From the NCBI RefSeq assembly GCF_002117485.1, contig NZ_CP021030.1, forward strand, positions 2,111,001 to 2,175,000: a stretch of 64,000 nt of DNA, given 5' to 3'. Positions 44,924 to 53,240 of the stretch are shown in pieces (the first letter of the stretch is position 1; each line of letters begins with the position of its first letter). The notes under the pieces were generated by a model. It was not told where the DNA came from, did no database searches, and was given only the letters and a program-made list of their open reading frames with translations. The position numbers and the translations under genes were made by a program. The stretch is from Rhizobium sp. NXC14. Lineage in GTDB: Bacteria; Pseudomonadota; Alphaproteobacteria; Rhizobiales; Rhizobiaceae.

Positions 44924-45003
44924 GATCAGCGTTCCCCTTCGGAGTTCTCGGCGTCTGCGATGACGTCGGATTTTCTTCATAGGAGCGGTTGCTTTGCTCT
45001 TTG

Positions 45004-45038
45004 AAAAGCATCAAATTTCGTGCGCAACGATGCCTTTT
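45004..45038. promoter_or_regulatory. Putative LysR operator, copy 1
   Basis: A 35-bp partly palindromic element with half-sites AAAAGCATC (45004-45012) and GATGCCTTTT (45029-45038) and core TGCGCA. It lies between the divergent substrate-binding protein gene and lysR. A copy of the same length with the same half-sites lies at 46921-46955 upstream of the creatininase gene; I count about 29 to 30 of 35 identical positions. Binding by the adjacent LysR protein is inferred. Confidence 0.6.
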
Positions 45039-45105
45039 CGGCATCTCACCCAAAGCCTGTGCCTATTTTGCGCTGCGTGCTTAATTTTTGTGCAACGAGG
45101 TCCTG

Positions 45106-46056
45106 ATGCTGCACTCCAGAAAGCTTCTCTATATCAACGAGATCGCGCGATCGGGCTCGATCCGCAAGGCAGCGGCACGGCTGAATGTGGCGTCTTCGGC
45201 GATCAACCGGCAAATTCTCGCACTTGAGGAGGAAATGGGCGCGCCGCTGTTCGAGCGCCTGCCGCGCGGGCTGCGCCTGACCGCCGCCGGCGAGCTCTGC
45301 ATCGAACATATCCGCGAGGTGCTGAAGAATTACGAGCGGCTGGAGGGGCGCATTCGCAGCCTGAAGATGCAGCAGGCGGGCAAGGTGCGGCTGGTGACGA
45401 CGGTCGGCCTTGCGGCCGGGCCGCTGCCTGAGATCATCGCGCGGTTCCAGTCGGAACATCCGCGCGTCTTCATGCAATTGCGCAACGACGCCGGCACGAT
45501 GACGGTCAACCCGGTGCTTTCAGGCGAGGTCGATATCGGTCTCGGCTTCAATATCCCGGCAACGCCCGGCATCCGCACTCTCGGCAATTTCGACATACCG
45601 ATCGGCGTGGTCCTGCCGCCCGGCCATCATCTGATCGGCCCCGGTCCGATCAACCTTGCCGATATCGTCCAGGAGCGCCTGGTGCTGGCGCAGCAGGGGA
45701 CCAGCCTGCGCGACGTGATCAATCTGGCCCTGGCGCGCCTCGACGTGCATGTCGAACCGGTGCTCGAAACCAATGCCTCGGAGATGCTGAAGAAACTGGT
45801 CAAATCGGGGGCGGGGCTGACGATCCTGAACCCGCTCGACGTCATCACCGAATGCCGGCAGGGCGAACTGGTCTTCCGGCCGATCGCTGAGCCGCATGCG
45901 CGCCATCAGCCGATGAAGCTTTTTGCCCGCGCCCGCGCGCCGCTCGATTCCGCCACCAGCCTGTTTGTTGAGTACCTCTTGGCCGAACTGGCCGGCCTGG
46001 TGCAGGAGCTGCAGGCCAAGGGTCACATCGCGGCCTATGCTTCCGCGGCGATGTGA
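45106..46056 (+). CDS. LysR-family transcriptional regulator
   Basis: A 316-residue LTTR with N-terminal HTH (LLYINEIARSGSIRKAAARL; VASSAINRQILALEEEMGAP) and a type-2 periplasmic-binding effector domain (KVRLVTTVGLAAGPLPEII; SGEVDIGLGFNIPATPGIRT). It probably activates the divergent transporter/catabolic operon and the creatininase gene, since both have the same 35-bp element. The ATG at 45106 has GAGG 6 bases upstream; an in-frame TTG at 45088 is less likely. The stop is 9 bases from the convergent creatininase stop. Confidence 0.92.
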   Translation: MLHSRKLLYINEIARSGSIRKAAARLNVASSAINRQILALEEEMGAPLFERLPRGLRLTAAGELCIEHIREVLKNYERLEGRIRSLKMQQAGKVRLVTTVGLAAGPLPEIIARFQSEHPRVFMQLRNDAGTMTVNPVLSGEVDIGLGFNIPATPGIRTLGNFDIPIGVVLPPGHHLIGPGPINLADIVQERLVLAQQGTSLRDVINLALARLDVHVEPVLETNASEMLKKLVKSGAGLTILNPLDVITECRQGELVFRPIAEPHARHQPMKLFARARAPLDSATSLFVEYLLAELAGLVQELQAKGHIAAYASAAM

Positions 46057-46065
46057 GCCACCGCC

Positions 46066-46863
46066 TTACTTCGAGTAGAGATTGGAAAGCTGGTAACGCT
46101 TCAGGTCATAGAGGAGCTCTATGAAGCCGCTGACCTGATGGCGGCAGATGGCTTCGCCCTTTTCTGACGTCCCGAGCGAGGCGTCGCCGACGACGCCGTT
46201 GGGATTGAGATCGTGCGCGATCCAGGCGAGCGAATGCGGCGGCAGCGGCTGAAGGTATTTCGATTGCCCGCGCATCCATTCCGCCTTGGAGCTGAAATTC
46301 TGCGCCTTCTCCATCCGCACCAGATCAGGCCGGAAATGCAGCATCAGCGAAGTTTCCACCTCGCCGCCATGGATGCCGTATTTCAGCTCATGCTCGCCGA
46401 TCATGCCGTCCGGATGGCCGAAGCGGCCCCATTGCGTGGAGACGACGGCCATGGCGTAGCGCACGCGCAGCTCGCGCGCCACGATGCTCATGATATCGAC
46501 ATTGCCGCCATGCGAATTGACGATCACCATTTTGCGGATGCCTGCTTCGGCAACCTTTGCGCCGATCGCGGTCCAGACCGGAATGAGCAGTTCGGCGCCA
46601 AGCGACAAGGTTCCCGGCCCGTAAATATGTTCATTGGCCTTGCCGATTTCCTGCGTCGGCAGCACCAGGCAATCGAGATCGGCGGGCTTCTGCTTCCGCA
46701 ACTCGGCAAGCATGCCGGTTGCGATCGCGACGTCGGTAGCAACAGGTAGATGCGGCCCGTGCTGCTCGGTCGAGGCGATCGGCAGGATGGCGATCGTGGT
46801 GTCCGCAGACAATCCCGCGAAGTCGTCGCTGACCAGTTCGTTCCAGTAAAATGGCACTGTCAT
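46066..46863 (-). CDS. Creatininase-family amidohydrolase
   Basis: A 265-residue protein of the creatininase/Fdc-MftE family, which hydrolyse C-N bonds in cyclic amides or related compounds. Metal-binding and catalytic motifs present: LPIASTEQHGPHLPVATDVA, ANEHIYGPGTLSLGAE, VIVNSHGGNVD and GIHGGEVETSLML. It has its own upstream region carrying copy 2 of the putative LysR operator, so it should be co-regulated with the operon at 38437-44923. The substrate may be a lactam or hydantoin-like intermediate; this is inference. Confidence 0.9.
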   Translation of the reverse strand: MTVPFYWNELVSDDFAGLSADTTIAILPIASTEQHGPHLPVATDVAIATGMLAELRKQKPADLDCLVLPTQEIGKANEHIYGPGTLSLGAELLIPVWTAIGAKVAEAGIRKMVIVNSHGGNVDIMSIVARELRVRYAMAVVSTQWGRFGHPDGMIGEHELKYGIHGGEVETSLMLHFRPDLVRMEKAQNFSSKAEWMRGQSKYLQPLPPHSLAWIAHDLNPNGVVGDASLGTSEKGEAICRHQVSGFIELLYDLKRYQLSNLYSK

Positions 46864-46920
46864 TGCCGTTCGCCTCTCATTAGCGCTCGAGACAGTGAGT
46901 AGGGAATAACGCTACCTGCG

Positions 46921-46955
46921 AAAAGCATCAATTTGCGGCCGCACCGATGCCTTTT
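46921..46955. promoter_or_regulatory. Putative LysR operator, copy 2
   Basis: A 35-bp element with half-sites AAAAGCATC (46921-46929) and GATGCCTTTT (46946-46955) and core GCGGCCGC, upstream of the creatininase gene. The outer arms form the imperfect dyad AAAAGCATC / GATGCCTTTT. The length and half-sites match copy 1 at 45004-45038. Confidence 0.6.
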
Positions 46956-47095
46956 TGCGGATGATGGAGCAGCTGCCCCATCGACGGCGCCTCTTGGCCG
47001 CAATGTCTCGGCGAATGTCATGCCGAAACCATTGCGCAAGCGCCTCTGCAATGGTTCTCTGGCGCCTCTATCAAAACGCTCTCCGGTGATTCCCG

Positions 47096-47575
47096 ATGTT
47101 CGATATTTTATGGCGCGGTCTGGCGATCGGCGCCGGCGCAACCATCCTCATGGACCTCTGGGCAATTGTGCTTGCCAAGTTCTTCGGTCAGCCGCCCGCC
47201 AATTGGGCGCCGGTCGGCCGCTGGTTCTGGCATCTCGGCCGCGGCAAGGTCTTTCATGACAGCATTGCCGATGCTGCGCCTTACGCGAATGAACTCGCTC
47301 TCGGCTGGATCAGCCATTACGTCGTCGGCATCCTCTATGGGGTGATCTTTGCGCTCATCATCGGTGAGGGATGGTTCGCCGCACCGACATTTCTTCCCGC
47401 CTGGATCTTCGGCATCGTCACCGTCGGGGCAGGGTGGTTCCTGCTGCAGCCGGGCCTCGGCCTAGGCTGGGCTGCTTCGAAACATCCAAAGCCGATGAAG
47501 GTGCGGTGTTTCAATCTGCTGGCGCATACGGTTTTTGCATTAGGACTTTATGGTACGGCGTTGATTTTGCGCTGA
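47096..47575 (+). CDS. DUF2938 membrane protein
   Basis: A 159-residue integral membrane protein with four predicted helices, matching DUF2938: WRGLAIGAGATILMDLWAIV, then FGQPPANWAPVGRWFWHL, then GWISHYVVGILYGVIFALII, ending in LLAHTVFALGLYGTALILR. Function unknown. No strong ribosome-binding site precedes the ATG at 47096. It stands alone between the creatininase regulatory region and a repeat/IS region. Confidence 0.85.
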   Translation: MFDILWRGLAIGAGATILMDLWAIVLAKFFGQPPANWAPVGRWFWHLGRGKVFHDSIADAAPYANELALGWISHYVVGILYGVIFALIIGEGWFAAPTFLPAWIFGIVTVGAGWFLLQPGLGLGWAASKHPKPMKVRCFNLLAHTVFALGLYGTALILR

Positions 47576-47579
47576 GATC

Positions 47580-47695
47580 GCCGCTTGCCCCTCACCCTAG
47601 CCCTCTCCCCGTAAACGGGGCGAGGGGACCTGCCTCGCGAGAGGTCGGAGAGGTTGCGGCATGGTCCCTTCGCCCCGCAAGCGGGGAGCAACCAT
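47580..47695. repeat. Dispersed Rhizobium-type intergenic repeat, copy A
   Basis: Hairpin-rich stretch with TAAACGGGGCGAGGGGAC and CCCCGCAAGCGGGG. The phrase TAAACGGGGCGAGGGGAC recurs exactly near 57583-57600, and GCGGCAT follows in both. The element directly precedes the first IS110 transposase end, so it may have been the insertion target. Confidence 0.6.
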
Positions 47696-47697
47696 GT

Positions 47698-48647
47698 TTA
47701 ATTCTTGCGGTGTTGTGGCGTCCATTCGGTCTTGCGAAAGAGGATTGTGTTGGCGAGAACGATGAGTTTTCGGGCGACGGCTATAACGGCGCACAGGTGC
47801 TCCTTTCCGCTCTGACGCAAGCGCGTGTAGAAAGCGGCGAGATCCGGATTGTGCCGGGTTGCCGTGAATGCGCACATGAACAGGCTCTTTCGCAGGCGTT
47901 CGCGACCACCCTGGATGCGGCGTCTGCCGTGATATTTTCCGCTATCGTCGTCATAGGGTGCGACGCCGGCAAGGGCGGCGATCTCGGCGCGGCTGGCATG
48001 GCCGAGTTCGGGCAGCCGAATGATCAGGCACAGGGCGCTGCGCAGCCCGATCCCCTTGATGGAGATCAGCAGATCGAGCCGTTGCGCCAGGTCGCAATCG
48101 TCGCGAACCGTCTTTTCGAGCCGCAGCAGATGGGCCTTGCGGCAGGTTTCGAGGCGGGCGACCTCGCGCAGGTGGCGGCGTTTGATCGCCTCCGACAAGG
48201 CGGTCTCGGCAAAGGTCTTGACCAGCGCGATCTGCTGCTCGATCTGTTCCAGATAGGTCAGTTCGGCGGCCAACTTGTCGAAGCGTGCGTCCGGCAGCGC
48301 CGGCAACTGCTCGAGACTTGCCGTGAACAACGCAATCAGCACGGCATCGAGCCGATCGTTCTTGGCCCGCTTGAGCCGGCTCTTGGCAAAGAAGCGCAAC
48401 TGCGCCGGCTGCAGACGCGCCGCCGGCCGCTTGCCGGCCCGCAGATGCGCCAGCAGCCGCCATTCACAGCCGCCGGAGGCTTCGAAGCCGATGCGGCTGA
48501 CGTCATGCTCTCGAAGAAAGGCGTCAAGCGCCTTCAGGCCAGCGGTGTCGTACGTGACCCTCAGCCTTGCCTTACCGGGATGGAGGCAATGTCGAGATGG
48601 CTTTTGCCGACATCGATTCCGGCACAAATCATGCTATTATCGGTCAT
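47698..48647 (-). pseudogene. IS110-family transposase, frameshifted
   Basis: The DEDD N-terminus (MTDNSMICAGIDVGKSHLDI, from 48647) and the rest of the protein (KARLRVTYDTAGLKALDAFL ... SIKGIGLRSALCLIIRLPEL ... KLIVLANTILFRKTEW, ending at 47698) lie in different minus-strand frames. The break is near 48575, where one missing base would explain it. The C-terminal Transposase_20 part (LAGVAPYDDDSGKYHGRRRI) is intact. IS110 transposases are normally one frame, so this copy is probably inactive, unless a ribosomal frameshift restores it. Confidence 0.85.
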
Positions 48648-48803
48648 CTTCGTCGTCCCTGTCTTGGATACGAACCCCAAGGTTCCTGCAACCACACGGG
48701 CCAGATGAAGAGCCGGTTGCGATCCTGCTCCCCACAGCCCAAAACGGCTAAGAAGGTGACGATCCGACAACCAGCTGCCGGGCGGGCGGCCACCCGCCCG
48801 GCA
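48648..48803 (-). ncRNA. Structured leader of IS110 element A, candidate bridge RNA
   Basis: Non-coding region upstream of transposase A. It ends in a 28-bp near-perfect palindrome at 48776-48803 (TGCCGGGCGGG ... CCCGCCCGGCA), 129-156 bases before the start codon. A second stem, GCAACC (48688-48693) with GGTTGC (48715-48720), lies inside. IS110-family elements are known to encode a bridge RNA in the non-coding end upstream of the recombinase. The identification here is by position and structure only. Confidence 0.35.
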
Positions 48804-48872
48804 AGCATCAATATCCTACATTTTTTTCATCCAAGAAGGTGGCGGCAGCCGGATGAGGATCTGTGTTGGCTG

Positions 48873-49811
48873 TCAAGGCGGATTTGGTGTCCAGAGACGG
48901 TTCTGAGATAGAAGGCAGTTTGCCAGCACGAGCAGCTTTCGCATGATGGCGACAAGGATGACCTTGGCTGGTTTTCCTGTGGCTTTGAGCGTGTCTGCGA
49001 AACGAGCAAGCGCGGGATTGTAGCGACATGCCGACAAGGCGGCCATGTAGAGCGCGCGCCGGGGTGCGGGCCTGCCGGCGCGGATGGAACGACGTCCGGT
49101 TCGTGCACCGCTGTCGTTCGCGATTGGGGCAAGCCCTGCCAGCATGGCGGCCTGTTTGCCCGAACATGTCCCCAACTCGTCCATGCCGGCCATCAAGGCC
49201 AGGGCCGTGACGCGGCCGATGCCGGGAATGGAGGTGAGGATCTCGCCCTTGCGGCAGAGCTGCGGATCCTCGCCGACACATCGTTCGATCTCTTTGTCGA
49301 GACGTTCGACATGCTGTTCCAGCCGTCGCACAAGGCGGTTGAGTTCGCCGCGCAGAAAGGCAGTGGTGGCAGCCTTGCTGCGATTCTGCAGGGCGGTGAT
49401 GTCGCATTTGGCTGCCGATCGTGCATTGACCAGCTCCTGCAAGGCCTCGATGTGAGGACTTGGCGGCGTGTCGGCCGGCGGGCGCAGGCTCTCGGCCAAG
49501 AGCGCCAGGAAACGGGCATCTAGCCGATCGGTCTTGGCGAGATAGCCGCAGGCGCGGGCAAACATGCGCGCGCGCAACGGATCGACCACGGCGACGGCAA
49601 AGCCATCGAGCCAAAGCGAGTGATGGGCGGGGCGATGGAACTTACCGGTTGCCTCCATCACGATGCTTTTGGGCCGATGCCTGGCCAGCAGCCGTTTCAG
49701 CTGGTCGATGCCGGTCTTGTCATTGCTAAACCGCCGGCTTTCGCCCAGCGGATGCAGATGAACATCAAGCCACTCTTTACTCACGTCCACACCGGCATAA
49801 ACTACCGGCAT
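48873..49811 (-). CDS. IS110-family transposase (intact)
   Basis: DEDD site-specific recombinase of 312 residues. N-terminal RuvC-like domain: VVYAGVDVSKEWLDVHLHPL, IVMEATGKFHRPA, and TDRLDARFLALLAESLRP. C-terminal Transposase_20 domain: TSIPGIGRVTALALMAGM and AAMLAGLAPIANDSGARTGR with the conserved serine region. It differs clearly from transposase A, so it is a different IS. ATG 49811 is chosen at the start of the RuvC fold; an in-frame extension to 49865 is possible. The frame is complete, so the element may still be mobile. Confidence 0.92.
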   Translation of the reverse strand: MPVVYAGVDVSKEWLDVHLHPLGESRRFSNDKTGIDQLKRLLARHRPKSIVMEATGKFHRPAHHSLWLDGFAVAVVDPLRARMFARACGYLAKTDRLDARFLALLAESLRPPADTPPSPHIEALQELVNARSAAKCDITALQNRSKAATTAFLRGELNRLVRRLEQHVERLDKEIERCVGEDPQLCRKGEILTSIPGIGRVTALALMAGMDELGTCSGKQAAMLAGLAPIANDSGARTGRRSIRAGRPAPRRALYMAALSACRYNPALARFADTLKATGKPAKVILVAIMRKLLVLANCLLSQNRLWTPNPP

Positions 49812-49977
49812 CGCGTCTTCTTGGAACGAAACCTTGCCTTGCATGCGGGACTTGCTCCCCATCATCTGTTCAGGACAAACGCGAGGACGGCCGGACCAAT
49901 CTCATCCCCGGTTCAAGCCAAGGGGCCTGCGGTCCCGGCCGTCCGCACTCCGGCGGATGGCCATCCGCCGGAGTGCG
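49812..49977 (-). ncRNA. Structured leader of IS110 element B, candidate bridge RNA
   Basis: Non-coding region upstream of transposase B. A perfect 34-bp palindrome lies at 49944-49977 (arms CGCACTCCGGCGGAT and its complement around GGCC), 133-166 bases before the start codon. A second strong stem pairs GGACGGCCGGACC (49885-49897) with GGTCCCGGCCGTCC (49931-49944), with one bulged base. Position and structure match those of element A. This is the place where IS110 bridge RNAs are known to be encoded; the RNA itself is inferred. Confidence 0.4.
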
Positions 49978-50048
49978 CACCGATCATCAATCAGCGCGAA
50001 TTGAACATGCAAGGGGCAGGGCAAACCCACGAACCGAACAGCCCTATC

Positions 50049-50690
<642 letters not shown>

Positions 50691-50706
50691 TCTCATTCCT
50701 CCTGAA

Positions 50707-51807
50707 TTATTTCGTCAGCCGTCCGTCGACGATGGATTCCGACAAGGGGGCAGGGCGCTCCACTGCGGTGGTGATCGTCACCGTCCGGCCAGTCTCGGAC
50801 GCTGTATGGAAGGCTTCCATGACTTCGAGCACGTGCAGCGCCAGGTCGCCATTGGCGCGGTGCGGCCGGTTCGAGCGGATCGCATGCGCCATATCGGCGA
50901 CGCCGAGCGAGCGGAAGTTGCCTTCGGCATAGGGCGCGGTGACCGGCTGGTCCTCGAAGGCGCCGCCCTTCTTCAGATATTCGACAGGACCGCCGAATTT
51001 GTTGGGATCCGGGACGATAAGCGTGCCCTCGGTTCCGTAGACTTCGAGCGGCACATGCTTGTGGCCGGCGACATCGAAGCTCATGACGACCTGTACGACC
51101 GCGCCGTTGGCAAAAGCCATCATGCCGGCGACATGGGTCGGCACGTGCACGGGAATACGCTCGCCGTTGCGCGGCTCGCTGGTAACAAGCCGCTCGGTTT
51201 GTGGCGTCGTCGCAAAACCGGCGACCTGTGAAACCGGGCCGAGAAGGTTGACCAGATCGGTGATGTAGTAAGGCCCCATATCGAGCATCGGCCCGCCGCC
51301 CACCTCGTAATAGAAGGCCGGGTTCGGATGCCAGCGCTCGTGGCCCGGGCACATGAAGGTGGCCGAGCCGCCGACCAGCTGGCCGATGACACCCTGGTCG
51401 ATCAGGGCGCGCGCCGTCTGGTGGCCGCCGCCGAGGAAGGTGTCGGGGGCGGCGCCGATCCGCAGATTGCGGGCGCGCGCGACCTCCGCCAATTTATTCC
51501 CTTCCGCGAAATTAATCCCGAGCGGCTTTTCCGAATAGGTATGCTTGCCGGCCTCGAGCGCCTGCAAGGCGACGGCGACATGGGCCTTCGGGATCGTCAG
51601 ATTGACGATGATCTCGACCTTCGCGTCGGCGAAAAGCTCCTCGACTGTCTTGGCAGGAACGTTGAACTCACGCGCCTTGGCCTCGGCAAGATCCGGGTTC
51701 AGATCGGCGACGCCGCGGATGTCGAGAATGGGAAAGGATGCCATCGCCGTGAGATAGGCGCCCGAAATATTGCCGCATCCGATGATGCCGATACCGACCT
51801 TTTCCAT
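50707..51807 (-). CDS. Gfo/Idh/MocA-family sugar dehydrogenase
   Basis: NAD(P)-dependent oxidoreductase of 366 residues with the Rossmann fold at the N-terminus (KVGIGIIGCGNISGAYLTAM) and the family signature EKPLGINFAEGNKL (Lys of the EKP motif). The C-terminal sheet domain has GGGPMLDMGPYYITDLVNLL, with the catalytic-His-type position in MGPYYITD. It likely oxidises a sugar or glycoside (ThuB-like role). ATG 51807 follows GGAGGAATTC. It lies 16 bases upstream of the thuA-like gene in the same operon and 35 bases after the ROK regulator gene. Confidence 0.9.
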   Translation of the reverse strand: MEKVGIGIIGCGNISGAYLTAMASFPILDIRGVADLNPDLAEAKAREFNVPAKTVEELFADAKVEIIVNLTIPKAHVAVALQALEAGKHTYSEKPLGINFAEGNKLAEVARARNLRIGAAPDTFLGGGHQTARALIDQGVIGQLVGGSATFMCPGHERWHPNPAFYYEVGGGPMLDMGPYYITDLVNLLGPVSQVAGFATTPQTERLVTSEPRNGERIPVHVPTHVAGMMAFANGAVVQVVMSFDVAGHKHVPLEVYGTEGTLIVPDPNKFGGPVEYLKKGGAFEDQPVTAPYAEGNFRSLGVADMAHAIRSNRPHRANGDLALHVLEVMEAFHTASETGRTVTITTAVERPAPLSESIVDGRLTK

Positions 51808-51842
51808 GAATTCCTCCATATCTATCTTGATTGTGTCGCCCG

Positions 51843-53042
51843 TCAGAGCGCCGGCCCGGTGGTGCTCCAGGGCGATTCGTAGAGCTCGTAGAGCGCCACC
51901 GCTGCCGCGCCCTGTGCCCAGAAATCATCGCTCGAATCGTCGAAGACGAGTTCGCTCACCCCGCGCAGCGAAGGCGGAATGGCAAGCGCATAGGCGTCGC
52001 GCAGGCTGTTCAAGAAGGGTTCGCCGAGCGCCAGGCTGGAGCCGACCAGGATGACGCGGGGCGGCGCAAACAGCGTGACGATATTGGCGATGGTCAATCC
52101 CACCGCCTCGCCGGCGCGGATGGCGGCGCCGATCAGCCGGTCGTCGTCGGCCTTGATAAGCGCCTGTGCATGCGTCATGCCGCGCCCGAGACGGATCGCT
52201 TCGGCAAAACGCCCATCGGCCTGCTGTTCGCCGAGGATGGCGCTTTCGCCTGCCTGGCTGAAGAGCCGCACCACGCCCTGCGGTCCCATGCCGAGCACGA
52301 GGTCGCCGAGATTGTGGCTGAGGCCGCCGGCGCCGCGGAAGAGGCGGTTGCCGTGCAGGACGCCGAGCCCCAGCGTTTGTTCCAGCGAAATCAGTACCAT
52401 ATCCTCGAGGTCGCGGGCCTTTCCGAACCAGTGATGACCGAGCGTAATGGCATGGGCGTCGCTTTCGACGATGGTCGGCGTTGCAAGCCGCGCCGACATC
52501 TCCGCGGCGAAATCGACATTGATGTCGCGAAAGATCGGGCTGCTTCTGACATAGCCGGTGCGGTGTTCGATGACGCCGGGAAAGCCGAGGCAGATGCTGT
52601 CGACATCCTCCAGCGAAAGCCCGGCATCGACGACGCAACGCCTCACGCCGTCCTCGACCAGATCGGCGATCACCCCGATCGGCTGCCGGTCGATGCGGAT
52701 CGGCAGGGCGAGCTTCGACAGCACGTCGCCGCGGAAATTGGTGACGACGAAGACCATCCGGTTGGCGGCGATCTTGCCGCCGACCACGCGGGCGGCATCC
52801 GGATTGAGTTCCAGCGCCACGCGCGGCCGTCCACGCACCGCCTCATTGCGGATATCGCCTTCGTGGCGCGGCAGGATCAGCCCGTCGTCGAGCAGCGAGG
52901 CGGTGATGGCGGACACGGTGGTGGTGGAAAGTTCCGTCCGCTCGCTGATCTCGATGCGCGAGATCGGGCCATGGCGCCTGATGGTATCGAGCACGTTCAA
53001 GCGGTTGATCGCGCGCATCAATTCTGGATCTGCAGTCTTCAT
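51843..53042 (-). CDS. ROK-family transcriptional regulator
   Basis: A 399-residue NagC/XylR-type repressor. It has an N-terminal winged HTH (GPISRIEISERTELSTTTVS) and a ROK sugar-kinase-like domain (RVVGGKIAANRMVFVVTNFR; GFPGVIEHRTGYVR; LGVLHGNRLFRGAGGLSHNL). The zinc-binding cysteine cluster usual in ROK proteins (CXCGXXGCXE) is absent; the equivalent region reads GDLVLGMGPQGVVRL. It is divergent from the sugar ABC operon and upstream of the dehydrogenase and thuA-like genes, so it probably controls both directions in response to a sugar. Confidence 0.9.
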   Translation of the reverse strand: MKTADPELMRAINRLNVLDTIRRHGPISRIEISERTELSTTTVSAITASLLDDGLILPRHEGDIRNEAVRGRPRVALELNPDAARVVGGKIAANRMVFVVTNFRGDVLSKLALPIRIDRQPIGVIADLVEDGVRRCVVDAGLSLEDVDSICLGFPGVIEHRTGYVRSSPIFRDINVDFAAEMSARLATPTIVESDAHAITLGHHWFGKARDLEDMVLISLEQTLGLGVLHGNRLFRGAGGLSHNLGDLVLGMGPQGVVRLFSQAGESAILGEQQADGRFAEAIRLGRGMTHAQALIKADDDRLIGAAIRAGEAVGLTIANIVTLFAPPRVILVGSSLALGEPFLNSLRDAYALAIPPSLRGVSELVFDDSSDDFWAQGAAAVALYELYESPWSTTGPAL

Positions 53043-53147
53043 GAAAATGTGCCGGCAGTCGTTTGGTTGGCTGAAGCCAATATTTATAACGGGCTACGAA
53101 TTAAATAGCGGGCAATTCCACGGAGCTGTCAAGCGAATTTGGCAAAA

Positions 53148-53204
53148 ATTAATGCATTGGGTTGACATCCGGCACAAGGTCCGCTGAATTAATCCGCATT
53201 GGGG
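53148..53204 (+). promoter_or_regulatory. Promoter flanked by direct repeats, upstream of the sugar ABC operon
   Basis: TTGACA (53162-53167) and TGAATT (53185-53190), 17 bp apart, form a sigma-70-like promoter 51 bases before the substrate-binding protein start. A direct repeat brackets it: ATTAATGCATTGGG (53148-53161) and ATTAATCCGCATTGGGG (53188-53204), 40 bp apart, four turns of the helix. This is a likely binding site for the divergent ROK regulator. Confidence 0.5.
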
Positions 53205-53240
53205 AAAAATTGTGAGGATAGGTCCGCTGGGAGGAAAATC

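Larger units (their letters stand above)
47690..48815 (-). mobile_element. IS110-family insertion sequence A (frameshifted transposase)
   Basis: Element containing the disrupted transposase at 47698-48647 plus a structured leader up to about 48810. Ends are approximate, since IS110 elements have no clear terminal inverted repeats. It lies in the same orientation as the second IS110 element, which abuts its leader side. Confidence 0.75.
48826..49985 (-). mobile_element. IS110-family insertion sequence B (intact transposase)
   Basis: Element containing the intact transposase at 48873-49811 and a structured leader to about 49980. Ends are approximate. It is inserted between IS110 element A and the ThuA gene, in the same orientation as A. 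Confidence 0.75.

Noticed and set aside
43811..45004. Plus-strand frame of about 397 codons antisense to the NMT1/THI5-like binding protein
   Set aside because: It mirrors a gene with a clear signal peptide and fold on the minus strand, and its own translation is Leu/Arg/Glu-rich without domains.
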